The notes under the pieces are model-generated. The model was not told the origin of the DNA and searched no databases. It was given only the letters and a program-made list of their open reading frames with translations. The translations under genes and the position numbers were made by a program. From Kribbella voronezhensis (GTDB lineage Bacteria; Actinomycetota; Actinomycetes; Propionibacteriales; Kribbellaceae): a DNA stretch of 64,000 nucleotides. Of this stretch, positions 51,914 to 61,876 are shown one piece after another. Location: NCBI RefSeq assembly GCF_004365175.1, contig NZ_SOCE01000001.1, positions 2,529,154 to 2,593,153 on the forward strand, read 5' to 3'. How positions within the stretch are numbered: position 1 is the stretch's first letter; the number at the start of each line of letters is the position of its first letter.

Positions 51914-52612
51914 ATGTCGCAGCATCAGCAGAGCCCGCAGTACCAGCCCGGCTTGCCGCCGCAGCCGGTCAAGAAGCGGCATGCGCTTCGCAACACGTTG
52001 ATCGTTCTGTCCGTCGGCCTCATCGTGTTCGCGGGCGGGTGCGTCGCCGGACTGGCGAACGGAGTGAACGAAGCCACGAAGGACAGCACGGCCGCCAAGG
52101 CCGATGCGCCAGCTGCCTCGTCGCCCGCAACCCAGCCGTCCCAGACGAGCGAGCCGCCAGCCAGTGCCGAACCGACAGCGACGCCGACCGACGAGGATCA
52201 TGTCGCGAAGGTCGGGGCGACGCAGTGGTTCGAGTACAGCGACGGGATGAAGGTCCAGGTCACCAACCTGAAGCGGTTCCGGATCAGCCAGTACGCCGTC
52301 GGCGGCAAGCCAGGCGACGTGGGAGTCATCGTCACGGTCACGCTCCAGAACATGTCCTCGAACACGTTCGACACGAGTCTCGTCGACGTCAAGCTCGCCA
52401 GCGGACCGAACGGGGATCAGGCCGAATCGGTCTTCGACTCCGACCAGAACCTGGGCGGTGGGTTCGAGGGATCGATCCTGCCGGGCAAGAAGAAGACCGC
52501 CCGGTACGGCTTCGCGATTCCGAGGACTCACGTGAGTTCGCTGCTCCAGCTCGAGGTCGCGCCTGGCTGGGACTACGAGGGCAGCCACTTCGAGGGCAAG
52601 TTGTCGAACTGA
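51914..52612 (+). CDS. Membrane-anchored DUF4352-like protein
   Basis: 232 residues. A Gln/Pro-rich cytoplasmic N-terminus is followed by one helix (LRNTLIVLSVGLIVFAGGCVAGLA), a Ser/Pro/Thr-rich linker, and a C-terminal immunoglobulin-like domain with DGMKVQVTNLKRFRI, VIVTVTLQNMSSNTFDTSLVDVKL and LPGKKKTARYGFAIP, the pattern of DUF4352 proteins. It is located outside the cell membrane. GGGGGAG precedes the ATG at 51914. No defence link is evident. Confidence 0.8.
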   Translation: MSQHQQSPQYQPGLPPQPVKKRHALRNTLIVLSVGLIVFAGGCVAGLANGVNEATKDSTAAKADAPAASSPATQPSQTSEPPASAEPTATPTDEDHVAKVGATQWFEYSDGMKVQVTNLKRFRISQYAVGGKPGDVGVIVTVTLQNMSSNTFDTSLVDVKLASGPNGDQAESVFDSDQNLGGGFEGSILPGKKKTARYGFAIPRTHVSSLLQLEVAPGWDYEGSHFEGKLSN

Positions 52613-52623
52613 CGCCGATGGCC

Positions 52624-52661
52624 AGGAGACCGGCTTCGCGGAGGGAGGGAGCCGGTCTCCT
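52624..52661 (+). terminator. Terminator hairpin after the DUF4352-like gene
   Basis: AGGAGACCGGCT, a 14-nt loop and AGCCGGTCTCCT form a 12-bp perfect stem starting 12 bp after the stop codon. The T-run is weak. Confidence 0.7.
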
Positions 52662-52710
52662 GCGGGCTGCGACAATCCTGATCAAGTCTCGATGGATCTG
52701 GAGCGCAAGG

Positions 52711-53055
52711 ATAAACCGATACGCCACGACGGCGCTGACCTACTATCGCGACCACCTACCGACTCGGTACGCCGAGTTGGACGACCCGGCCGAGTACTTC
52801 CGGGGCCTGGGGGAACAGATTCAAACCGGGGTAGCAGACTTGGCACCCGACCTGGCCGGACCGCATCGGCCGGGAGAAGGCTTTCTGGCCAAGACGGCCC
52901 GGCTGCACGCGGCCCGGGCCCAGGCAGAGGAGTTGGTCCTAAGCGAGCTTCTCTACTCCCAGAAACCAGACAACGAGGAGCAGGACATGGATCCGGAAAC
53001 GGCGGCGCACTACGGAGACCTGAACCAGACGATCCAGGAACTGCAAACACGATGA
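52711..53055 (+). CDS. Small helical protein of unknown function, unusual start region
   Basis: About 114 residues if read from codon 52711. It begins (I)NRYATTALTYYRDHLPTRYAELDDPAEYFRGLGEQI, is helical and charged, and ends DPETAAHYGDLNQTIQELQ. Small actinobacterial proteins with this opening that I recall start at the codon before NRYA, but here that codon is ATA, preceded by GGAG and CAAGG. The only upstream in-frame ATG (52,618) lies ahead of a strong terminator hairpin. Either ATA initiates weakly or the gene has lost its start. A peptide ORF (53,052-53,108) overlaps its stop by ATGA. Confidence 0.45.
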   Translation: MNRYATTALTYYRDHLPTRYAELDDPAEYFRGLGEQIQTGVADLAPDLAGPHRPGEGFLAKTARLHAARAQAEELVLSELLYSQKPDNEEQDMDPETAAHYGDLNQTIQELQTR

Positions 53056-53108
53056 AGCGCGTCCTCGACGAACCGGAACCAAGCAGCCGCTCGAGCGGCC
53101 GGGAGTAG

Positions 53109-53772
53109 GGGTCGGCTCATGTGCTCTGATGGCCACGACAGGAAGAACGTCGTCGCGTGGTTGCCCGCCCCACCGGCCACGGCCGGACAGCTAGATCTCA
53201 AGGCGACGACCCCTGGCCGGCACGCACTATCCATCTGGTATGGACGCGTTCGAGCTCGTCCCAGACTCGTCGTGGTCGCTTGGTGCATCGTGTCGTTGGC
53301 GCTTTTCGCTAGTGCCCAGGAGCCGTCGGCGGCGAGAAGCCACAGGCTGTCAGTACCGTCCTCGCAGGTAGCGGAGCGGTTCTCGATGTCTGGTAGCCGA
53401 GTTCATACAGACATCGGAGCTCCCAGGTCCGCAAGTCAGGCATCAGCCCAGCCAAGGCTCGCACCCCGTCGCCGACCGGGTCACGCGCAGCGGTATATAT
53501 CTCTCCCCGCAGGGCTGGATAGTCGGCGACCTGTCGAGTGCGCATGAAGTTCGCCGGATCCGGTCTGATGTGGCCGTGAGCCGTAGCTCGCTGTAACAGT
53601 GCGGCCATTACAACGATGATCAGGGCATGGCGTGCGCACTGGGCAGCACGGTTGACGCCTCGTCAGGCCGCTGACGGCAGGTTGCGAGCAACCGTGCCGC
53701 ACGTGGGGCGCCCGAAATGTGTGAGGGCCAGGGGATGTGATTCCCGCAGAGCGGGAGCAGTTGGGGGATGTT
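53109..53772. other. Gene-poor stretch before the Druantia-like unit
   Basis: Some 660 bp with no confident gene. A minus-strand frame (53,309-53,608) encodes 99 residues (LRGEIYTAARDPVGDGVRALAGLMPDLRTWELRCLYELGYQ) that look protein-like but have no ribosome site or family I know; it may be a remnant. The last part should contain the promoter of the unit downstream. Confidence 0.4.
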
Positions 53773-56700
53773 ATGGGGGTAGAGACGCCGCGGACTGTGA
53801 CCCGCACAGAGTTGCTGGAGATCCGAGAGGGTGAGTGGCGCCGACGTATCGAGGTCGTTTCCCTCGCTGCCGAGGTTCTCGACCAAATCGATCCTGCGCA
53901 TCGCGAGCAAGCGCTGATTGCCCTCGGCCAGCTGTACAAACGCCAGTCTGGAGCAGCTGAGCGGGTGCGGCTGCTTCGACGCTGGCCGTCCGTGTTTGTG
54001 CTGGCGATGGCGGGGGTGGCAGCCGATCATTACGAGCGCGGGACTTTCTGGCCGAAATTGGTATCGCTTCTGGGAGTCCGCAATGAGCAGGTATTCCACA
54101 CTGAGTGGGGAGAGGCCTTCCTCACCAATCTGCACCGTCTGCGGCTGCCAACTTTCGATGACGGCGACGGTGAGACCGGGTCCAAGTACGTTGGCCGCAT
54201 CCTGATCCACGCTGGGATGCCCACGTATTGTCTCGGTGACTTCTTCAAGATCTTGACCTACAAACGAAGCGTTGTCCCGGGCCTGACGCCCGAGGGCTTC
54301 GTGTCCTGGGCAGCTACCAGAGCCGCAGGTATCGGGTTTCAGAACGTGGACGTGCCGGTTCAGCGGTTCCTGCGCTACGGCCGAGAGTTTGCCGTCGATG
54401 TAGTCGACCGCGCTTTCGATCTAGTCGACGCCGTTGCGGCTGGCGGTGCGGGCGAAGACGTTCCGTTGCCGCAGAGATACCGTGCCGCGGCGCGCAGATT
54501 CAACCGGGAGCGTGGGATCACGCCCCTTCGTGGAGAGGGCGCTACTTCGGTCAACGGTGATGTCCAGCCGCTGCTCATCTTGGACCCCTTCGACCAGGGC
54601 GTGCTGCTGCGGCTTCCGCCCGTTGGTGACGCTCCCGACGGGAAAGCAGCGTGGCTGGTCAGGCTTGATGACCAGACCAGGAGGGTTCCGACGCAGGCCC
54701 TGTGGCATGGTTCAAATGAGCCAGCCCCAGCGACGGATGTTGCTATCGATTCACCTGTGCGGTCTGCGGCGGTTGCGCTCGTCGGTCGCGAAGATCTCCA
54801 GGTCGTCCTCCCTGTGATTGATGCCAATGACCCGATGCTGGCGTTCGGGGAAGACGGTGTACTTCTCCCCCCAGGGCTTCCGGTGCCCGCTCGGCCGACC
54901 TGGCTGCTCTTCCCCGGGGAACCGAGTTCGCTTGAGATCGTCGGCGAAGCGGTTCAGATCTCGGAGAGCCCGCTGCCGCCTGGCTGGGCTGGTTGGTGTC
55001 TCCTCCAGCTTGATCTTCGGCGAGCGAGTGGGCTTTCCGTCGGAGGCACCAGTCGAGCTGTTCGCGACCGAGCATCGGCTCGAATCGGCTCCGAAGAGCC
55101 TTTGCGTGGCGTGCGAACCTCTGGCGGTCATGCGATTGTTTCCTCGCTTCCTCACATCCAGCTTCCTGAACAGCTCGAAGGCGCGGAATGGGACGTTGCG
55201 CTTCTCGACTCGACGGGTCATCCGCTTGCACAGTGGAAATCCTCGGACTGCGAGGCTGGACCCAACTCTGTCTGGGATGCCATTCCACGTCCTGTGGTCG
55301 GCACATTCACGGTCCGAGTCCGCGGACCATGGGGACGTGGAGCCACCCGGACCTTGACTGTCATGGAAGGCCTTGGCGTAGGTTTCAGCCCGCCTTGGCG
55401 CCGATTCACTTCAGGCGGTTTGCAGAACTGTGTCGCGCGGCTGAAACTTCCGGCCGGCGCTACCGCGGCCCGCAGTGTGATCGAGTTCGCCGAGCACGAG
55501 CGGGAGCACTACGTCCGCGTTGGTGCCAGCGACGAATTTCGCACGCTCGTCGTGAGTCCTCCGCATATGTCTGTGTCCTATCAGTCGTCGGAGACGATCA
55601 CTAATCCGTCGATTCGTCCGCTGAGGCTTTTCCGAGAAGACATCATCGATCAGCCAGGCGTACTGGTCCTGAACCTGGATGCTGATGCCGAGCCGAAACT
55701 GCACGTCCTCACTTCGGCGGGTGATGTTCAGGTCGTTGAGCCCACCTTCGGCCGAGCAGGCATGTTTCACTTCAAGCTCGCTCGGATTGTCGATACCCTC
55801 ACCGCGAACCCGCAGGCGAAACTAGCGCTGACCGATGACGGCAACATGGTCATAGCGACGATCCGCCCGCGGAAACTCTTCAGTCGCATAACACTGGGTG
55901 ACGGTGTCCTTGAGCTCGAAGACTGCGTCAATGTCGAAGGTCTTACGGCACTGATCTACGCCACCCGCGCACCATGGCGGGCCCCCGCGGTGGTCCCGGT
56001 GACTGAGGGGCGGGTGCCCTTGCCGGAGTGGCTGGTTGATGCTGGTCCGCTCCGTGTGTTGGTCCGTGTCGACGACCCGTGGGCGCCACTTCCCGTGCCA
56101 GGGTGGCCGGAAGGATCACGGGTCACCTTTGTCGAAGCCGACGGCTATGTCATCGACGACGACCCTGAAGCAACCGCGCTGTCGGCGTTCCTCTCGGGCC
56201 TGCGGGAGTTCCCAGCATCCATCGAGGATTTCACCCGCCTGTGGTCGGTACGCGGACTGCTGGTCCAGCTCGGAGTGGGCTGTCGCATCGACGACATTGC
56301 TCATGCGATCGACACAGCGGTACACAACGACCCGCGTGCCGCACTTCTTGCACTGACCAGTTCTCAGGCGCCGAGCGACGCCGTCCCGAACCTGATAGTG
56401 CGGGCCCATCTCGCATGGGCCGACCTGAAGGATGCACACGATGAGCAGGCACCTGAGTGGTCTTTGCGCGGCGCTCTTCCGGCAGCCCTTCTGTCGGGGG
56501 CCGATGCCGAGTGGTCCGCGGACGAGGTGGAGGCCGCAATCGATGTCTGTGGCGACGTGGTGAGCGAGTTGCTCGTCGGGAAAGACAGATTCGCTACGGT
56601 GGGTCGCCTGGACGCGGCGGCAGACGTTTTCGATCGGGAGCCGGTGATGCGCGCAGAGTTTGTTCGTCAAGCGGGCTTGATTCCCCAGGGCTTGCTGTCT

Positions 56701-57099
56701 GGAGAATCCCGAGTGATCGCGGCAATGCAGCTGGTCAACGAGCGCCGGGACCAGCGCTTGGACTGGTTGATGAGACATGCACACAAGATTCTTGTCGAAA
56801 CCGACCGGATGATCAGAATGCTCGGCAATCCAGTTGCCCAGGCTGCGTTTGACGCGCGACGCCATCCGACCGCGACAGGAGGTTGGCGGGTCGTTCCGTC
56901 GATCTCATTGGGGTTTGCGCTCGCCGCACGCAATGCCGCGCGCGGTAGCGAGCTGGCCGGAGGCTGGCTTGATCGCCAAGCGCGTGTGTGGACCGACCTG
57001 GCCAAAGTCGTTCCACAACTGGTCACAATCGATCTGATCGTCGCCGAGCTTCTCACGGCAAGCTCATTTACCAGCAAGAGCCAGGAGACAAAGCAGTGA
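53773..57099 (+). CDS. Large protein of unknown fold; DruH-like partner of the helicase
   Basis: About 1108 residues. There is no recognisable catalytic motif, signal peptide or membrane helix. The first 250 residues are helical (EWRRRIEVVSLAAEVLDQIDPAHREQALIALGQLYKRQ). The middle is a long run of beta-rich, immunoglobulin-like stretches (GTFTVRVRGPWGRGATRTLTV, RIVDTLTANPQAKLALTDDGNMVIATIRPRKLF), and the last 250 residues are helical again. Its stop overlaps the helicase start (GTGA). Size, position and partner match DruH of Druantia type III as I know that system, but I cannot align it here. Start: ATG 53773 has a GGGGGAT site; GTG 53737 is possible. Confidence 0.6.
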   Translation: MGVETPRTVTRTELLEIREGEWRRRIEVVSLAAEVLDQIDPAHREQALIALGQLYKRQSGAAERVRLLRRWPSVFVLAMAGVAADHYERGTFWPKLVSLLGVRNEQVFHTEWGEAFLTNLHRLRLPTFDDGDGETGSKYVGRILIHAGMPTYCLGDFFKILTYKRSVVPGLTPEGFVSWAATRAAGIGFQNVDVPVQRFLRYGREFAVDVVDRAFDLVDAVAAGGAGEDVPLPQRYRAAARRFNRERGITPLRGEGATSVNGDVQPLLILDPFDQGVLLRLPPVGDAPDGKAAWLVRLDDQTRRVPTQALWHGSNEPAPATDVAIDSPVRSAAVALVGREDLQVVLPVIDANDPMLAFGEDGVLLPPGLPVPARPTWLLFPGEPSSLEIVGEAVQISESPLPPGWAGWCLLQLDLRRASGLSVGGTSRAVRDRASARIGSEEPLRGVRTSGGHAIVSSLPHIQLPEQLEGAEWDVALLDSTGHPLAQWKSSDCEAGPNSVWDAIPRPVVGTFTVRVRGPWGRGATRTLTVMEGLGVGFSPPWRRFTSGGLQNCVARLKLPAGATAARSVIEFAEHEREHYVRVGASDEFRTLVVSPPHMSVSYQSSETITNPSIRPLRLFREDIIDQPGVLVLNLDADAEPKLHVLTSAGDVQVVEPTFGRAGMFHFKLARIVDTLTANPQAKLALTDDGNMVIATIRPRKLFSRITLGDGVLELEDCVNVEGLTALIYATRAPWRAPAVVPVTEGRVPLPEWLVDAGPLRVLVRVDDPWAPLPVPGWPEGSRVTFVEADGYVIDDDPEATALSAFLSGLREFPASIEDFTRLWSVRGLLVQLGVGCRIDDIAHAIDTAVHNDPRAALLALTSSQAPSDAVPNLIVRAHLAWADLKDAHDEQAPEWSLRGALPAALLSGADAEWSADEVEAAIDVCGDVVSELLVGKDRFATVGRLDAAADVFDREPVMRAEFVRQAGLIPQGLLSGESRVIAAMQLVNERRDQRLDWLMRHAHKILVETDRMIRMLGNPVAQAAFDARRHPTATGGWRVVPSISLGFALAARNAARGSELAGGWLDRQARVWTDLAKVVPQLVTIDLIVAELLTASSFTSKSQETKQ

Positions 57100-60000
57100 C
57101 CACGAGCATCGACGGTATCGCCACGGCCGACGAGATCAAAAGCACGTACCGGCGGTACTTACAGTCGCTTCTGGCAGTGCGCGATGCGAAGATCGGTGCC
57201 GCATTGAGAACGGCGATCGACCAGACGCCGATGCTCGACAAGGGGCCGTATCTCGAAGCGACTCCACCGTACGCTCCCGGCCTGTCCGTTCAGGAACTCA
57301 TCAGGGCAGGTGTACTCACCCCTGGCCTTGCCGAACTGGCCAGCGAAGCGCTGCCTCTCGACCGTGCCCTGTACATTCACCAGGAGCAGGCCATCCGGAA
57401 GGCCGCTGACGGCCGCAATGTTGTCGTTGCGACCGGCACTGGTTCCGGCAAGACGGAGTCATTTCTCCTGCCCATCCTGGACAGTCTGGTCCGCGAGCAG
57501 GAACGGGGCGAACTGGGACCTGGCGTGCGGGCGCTTCTCCTCTACCCGATGAACGCACTGGCCAACGATCAGATGAAACGCCTTCGGCAGCTGCTGGCGG
57601 GATATCCCGCGATCACGTTCGGCCGGTACACCGGCGACACCGAGAATGATTCTCAGCGTGCCCGAGAGGCTTTCGGCGAACTCAACATCGGTGAGCCGAT
57701 GCTTCCGAACGAGCTCCTGAGCCGGCAGGAGATGCGCGCGACGCCACCGCATCTGCTGCTCACCAACTTTGCGATGCTTGAATACTTGCTCCTGCGTCCC
57801 CTCGACATGGATCTCTTTGCGACCGGAGACGACTCCAAGTGGAGATTCATCGTCGTCGATGAAGCTCACGTGTACGACGGAAGCCAGGGAGCCGAGATCG
57901 CGATGCTCCTACGGCGTGTCCGTGACCGCGTCGCTCGCGATCGGCCGATTCAGTGCATCGCTACATCGGCGACCGTGGGCGGCGACGCTGACCCGCAAGA
58001 AGTCACCCGATTCGCATCGAACTTGTTCGGTCAGCCCTTCGAGCACATCGATGGTGCACCTGACCGGCAGGACCTTGTGACCGCCACGCGTGTCGATGCG
58101 CCGGCTGGGCCGTTCTGGGGCCCGCTGTCGGCGCGCGACTACATCGGACTGACTCAATCCGAGAACAGAGACGCAGCCGTCATGGCAGCAGCACGCCACG
58201 CCGGATGGCAACCAACTGGTTCTCGCCAGACGACGGCAGCAGACGCGCTGCTCCACGAGCACTCTCTGGCGATGCTCCGCAGCGCGCTGGCCGCTGGCCC
58301 GCAGACCTTCGACGAAGCTGCATCCACGATCTTCAGCGCAGGGCCTGAAGGTGCCGCTGGATTGGCGGCGATGGTCGAACTTGGCAGTGCTTTGCGCGCG
58401 AAGGACGGGACGACGCCGCTGTCGGCGCGGTATCACCTCTTCCTGCGAGCCACTGAGGGTGCTTTCGCTTGCCTGTCGTCTAAGGGACCGCACGTCCACC
58501 TCGCACGGCACGAGAAGTGTCCGGACTGCTCCGCCGCGGTCTTCGAGGTCGGGTCTTGCAAGCGGTGTGGCGCCGTCCATGTCGTCGGTACGCCGACGCC
58601 GGAGGATGGCGTTTTGCGTTTCCGTCCGCGGAAGGCGGGCAGCAAAGGCACCTGGATGGTGCTCGGTGAGCAACTGGCACTGACTGACGAGGACGAAGAT
58701 GCCGTTGCCGACGATGGCGTAGATGTCACGGCTGATGACGCCAAGTTGTGTACCGCTTGTGGAAACATCGAAAAGCCGGGCGCAGGGATATGCAAGGCCT
58801 GCGCATCCGGTCAGCTCCGTGCAGTACGACGACTCAAGCAGAGTGGCGAGGATATCGCAGGCTGCCTGGTCTGTGGGGCACGTGGTTCGGGCACAGTACG
58901 CGTCTTCGAGACAGGTTCAGACGCTAGCGGCGCGGTCATCGCGACGTCGCTCTACCAGAAGCTTCCACCGAGCGCCGATCTGAGTGAGGGGCAACGGCCT
59001 GGCGAGGGACGGAAGCTGCTGGCATTCAGTGACAGTCGCCAGGCTGCGGCCTACTTCGCGCCGTACCTCGAGGACTCCTACGCGCGTCTGCAGCGCCGGC
59101 GTCTCATCACACAGGGTCTGGTAGCGGCACGCGCTGACGAGGAACCTGTGGCGCCCGACGACGTCGTGTTCACGGCGCGCGCTGCTGCGTCAGCCGTCAA
59201 GCACTTCCATGGAGGTATGACCGCTCAGCAGCAAGCTCGCGTCATCGCTCCGTGGGTGATGGCCGAGGTACTTGCTACGGATGATAGGCAGTCGCTCGAA
59301 GGCCTTGGGCTGATGCGTGTTGCCCTCTACTGCGATCCGAGTTGGCAAGCACCGCGCCCGTTGATCGATCTGGGACTGACCGAGGATGAGGCGTGGGCCT
59401 TCATCCAGGAACTCTTGAGATCGGTGCGGCAGCAGGGCGCAGTCACCATGCCAGACGAAGTACCCCCCAACCACGAAATCTTCGCGCCACGGTTAGGACC
59501 GATTCGGCTCCGACTTTCAGGTCCAGAAGCCGTCCGCAAGGTGCTTTCGTGGCTGCCAGGTAAGGGAACCAACCGTCGCGTCGACTACGCACAGCGCGTA
59601 CTAGACTCCCTAGGCGTCGATGGCGATGCACGGAAGCTGCTGAACGGCATCTGGAGCTTCCTGACCGCGGCACATACGCCGATTCACTGGCTCAAGCCGG
59701 CCACCGAACGTGGCCTCGGTGTTGTCCATCAGATTGACCACGAGCGCCTGCGGCTGAGCTGGGTCACCGATGCCGACCCGGTCTATCAATGCGATGTATG
59801 CCGTCGCATGGCGCCGTTCTCGGTACGTGGCGTGTGCCCAGCGATCGGATGTGATGGAACGCTCGAGCAGTTCGTACCACCGGTGCAGGATGAAGACCAT
59901 TACAGGTCGATCTATCGGTCAATGCATGCCGTCTCCCTCAAGGCGATGGAGCACACGGCGCAATGGTCGAATACCGAAGCTGCGGCTATCCAGCAGAAGT

Positions 60001-61817
60001 TCATTCGTGGCGATGTGAACACGTTGTCCTGCTCGACGACCTTCGAGCTGGGGGTTGATGTTGGTGATCTCCAGGCGGTGTTCTTGCGGAACATGCCCCC
60101 GAGCACTGCTAACTACCTCCAGCGCGCCGGCCGTGCAGGTCGCCGCTCCGGCACGGCCGCCTTGGTGGTGACCTACGCGCAACGTCGGTCCCATGATCTG
60201 ACTCGGTTCGCCGAGCCTGAGGTCATGATCGCCGGGGCGGTCCGAGCGCCCTACGTTCCACTCGCCAATGAGCGTATCGATCGACGGCACGCGCACTCCG
60301 TTGCGATGGCCGGATTCTTCCGATGGCGCTTCGAGTCCACAGGGCGGATCGACAGGACTGCGGGGGAGTTCTTCCTCTCTGACAACGGCCATGACGCCTC
60401 GGTAACGTTGGTGAAGGGCTATCTGACCCCTGTACCTGGCGAGATCACAGAGGCACTCCGCCATATCCTCCCCGTCGACGTCGCGAGCGAGCTGGACGTA
60501 GATGGCGGGACATGGGCGGCCACGCTGATCGAGCTCCTCGATACGGTTCGCGCCGAGCTCGAGAACGAAGTAGTCACTCTCGAGCAGCTCCAAGACGAAG
60601 CCGCGCGGAGCCAGAAGTTCCAGTTGGCACAGCGTTACCAACAGGTTGGCAACACGCTTCGCAAGCGGGAGCTCCTTGGTTTCCTGGCCAACCGCAACGT
60701 TCTGCCGAAGTACGGCTTTCCGGTCGATTCCGTCGAGTTGCGTACCAATCTCGGCTACACCGGCCGCGCCGGCGCCAACCTCGACCTGACGCGGGACCTG
60801 TCGCAAGCGATCTATGAATACGCACCGGATGCAACTGTCGTAGCCGGCGGACAGCTGTGGACGTCCCGCGGGATATACCGGCTTCCTGGGCGTGATCTCG
60901 TGGAGTATCGGTACCACGTGTGCAAGCGCTGCGGCGGGTTCAGACACGGCGTCGAGCATGTCGAGCCCGCTTGCGAGCACTGTGGGGAGGTGATGCAGTC
61001 GGCCCCCCGGACTTTGACGATTCCGGAGTACGGGTTCGTCGCAGGGCGAGAACCGCAAAAGCCGGGACCGCGACCGCCTCGACGTTCTTGGAGCGGCGCG
61101 GTCCATGTCCTCGCCCAGCCTGCCGAGGCCAGGTCTCACAAAGCGCCGTTTCACGGCGGAGAGATCGCGGTCACTGTCGGACCGCGCGGCCGCCTTATCG
61201 CCGTAGCTGACGGGCCCTCCAGCAGGGGCTTCTGGGTGTGTGACTGGTGTGGTCACGGCGCAGCCAGGATCTTGCATCCGAACAAGCCACCAAAGCACAA
61301 TCACTTGCTCAAGAATCTGCCTTGCTCCGGCCCGCAGCGACCGCTCGACCTCGGCCACGACTACGAGACAGATCTGCTGACACTTGACGTTGGCCTGCCG
61401 GGTTTCCGCGGTGAGCAACAGGCGTGGAAGTCAGTCCTTTACGCGATCATCGAGGCAGCGTGCGACGTGCTCGAAATTGCGCGCGGAGACATCGGGGGTT
61501 CGCTGTCACCATTCGGTGTCAACCAGTGGTCTGTGGTCCTCTTCGATGCTGTTCCCGGTGGCGCGGGCCATGTGCTGCAGATCGAGGCCAACCTCGATCG
61601 TGTGCTCGACGCTGCCCTGCTGCGTGTGAGTACATGCGAATGCGGTCCGGAGACCTCGTGCTACGGCTGCTTGCGCAGCTACGGCAATCAGCGCGATCAC
61701 GACGAACTCTCTCGGGGCGCCGCCCAACAGATCCTGCACAGGCTCCTCGTCAACGCTGGCAATGAGCCAGAGCATCCGGAAACGACAAACAGCAACGGAG
61801 CGGCGGCCACGCTGTGA
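57096..61817 (+). CDS. DEAH-box helicase with zinc motifs and C-terminal DUF1998 (DruE-like)
   Basis: 1573 residues. Walker A is VVVATGTGSGKTES at about 110-122, motif Ib LYPMNALANDQ, DEAH at about 255 (VVDEAHVYDGSQGAE) and motif III ATSATVG. Four CxxC pairs between about 475 and 610 form zinc sites, then LLAFSDSRQAAAYFAPYL. Motifs V/VI are STTFELGVDVGDL and YLQRAGRAGRR near 980-1010. The DUF1998 end has DAVPGGAGHV and CECGPETSCYGCLRSYGNQRD. The GTG at 57096 follows AGGAG and overlaps the upstream stop. DUF1998 helicases include DruE of Druantia and DrmA/DrmB relatives of DISARM; the two-gene layout favours Druantia III. Confidence 0.8.
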   Translation: MTTSIDGIATADEIKSTYRRYLQSLLAVRDAKIGAALRTAIDQTPMLDKGPYLEATPPYAPGLSVQELIRAGVLTPGLAELASEALPLDRALYIHQEQAIRKAADGRNVVVATGTGSGKTESFLLPILDSLVREQERGELGPGVRALLLYPMNALANDQMKRLRQLLAGYPAITFGRYTGDTENDSQRAREAFGELNIGEPMLPNELLSRQEMRATPPHLLLTNFAMLEYLLLRPLDMDLFATGDDSKWRFIVVDEAHVYDGSQGAEIAMLLRRVRDRVARDRPIQCIATSATVGGDADPQEVTRFASNLFGQPFEHIDGAPDRQDLVTATRVDAPAGPFWGPLSARDYIGLTQSENRDAAVMAAARHAGWQPTGSRQTTAADALLHEHSLAMLRSALAAGPQTFDEAASTIFSAGPEGAAGLAAMVELGSALRAKDGTTPLSARYHLFLRATEGAFACLSSKGPHVHLARHEKCPDCSAAVFEVGSCKRCGAVHVVGTPTPEDGVLRFRPRKAGSKGTWMVLGEQLALTDEDEDAVADDGVDVTADDAKLCTACGNIEKPGAGICKACASGQLRAVRRLKQSGEDIAGCLVCGARGSGTVRVFETGSDASGAVIATSLYQKLPPSADLSEGQRPGEGRKLLAFSDSRQAAAYFAPYLEDSYARLQRRRLITQGLVAARADEEPVAPDDVVFTARAAASAVKHFHGGMTAQQQARVIAPWVMAEVLATDDRQSLEGLGLMRVALYCDPSWQAPRPLIDLGLTEDEAWAFIQELLRSVRQQGAVTMPDEVPPNHEIFAPRLGPIRLRLSGPEAVRKVLSWLPGKGTNRRVDYAQRVLDSLGVDGDARKLLNGIWSFLTAAHTPIHWLKPATERGLGVVHQIDHERLRLSWVTDADPVYQCDVCRRMAPFSVRGVCPAIGCDGTLEQFVPPVQDEDHYRSIYRSMHAVSLKAMEHTAQWSNTEAAAIQQKFIRGDVNTLSCSTTFELGVDVGDLQAVFLRNMPPSTANYLQRAGRAGRRSGTAALVVTYAQRRSHDLTRFAEPEVMIAGAVRAPYVPLANERIDRRHAHSVAMAGFFRWRFESTGRIDRTAGEFFLSDNGHDASVTLVKGYLTPVPGEITEALRHILPVDVASELDVDGGTWAATLIELLDTVRAELENEVVTLEQLQDEAARSQKFQLAQRYQQVGNTLRKRELLGFLANRNVLPKYGFPVDSVELRTNLGYTGRAGANLDLTRDLSQAIYEYAPDATVVAGGQLWTSRGIYRLPGRDLVEYRYHVCKRCGGFRHGVEHVEPACEHCGEVMQSAPRTLTIPEYGFVAGREPQKPGPRPPRRSWSGAVHVLAQPAEARSHKAPFHGGEIAVTVGPRGRLIAVADGPSSRGFWVCDWCGHGAARILHPNKPPKHNHLLKNLPCSGPQRPLDLGHDYETDLLTLDVGLPGFRGEQQAWKSVLYAIIEAACDVLEIARGDIGGSLSPFGVNQWSVVLFDAVPGGAGHVLQIEANLDRVLDAALLRVSTCECGPETSCYGCLRSYGNQRDHDELSRGAAQQILHRLLVNAGNEPEHPETTNSNGAAATL

Positions 61818-61876
61818 CGTCCTCCGAGTCACTGCACGTCGTGTCTCATTCATGGCCAGAGCTGTAGGAGACTCTT

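Noticed and set aside
52692..53108. 138-codon frame starting at ATG 52,692
   Set aside because: It overlaps the better small helical protein frame, has Arg/Gly/Pro-rich shadow composition and shows no domain.
53737..61817. DISARM system instead of Druantia
   Set aside because: DISARM needs DrmB with separate DrmA and DrmC (PLD) and a methylase; none of the last two is linked here, and the partner protein has no DISARM-like domain that I can see.
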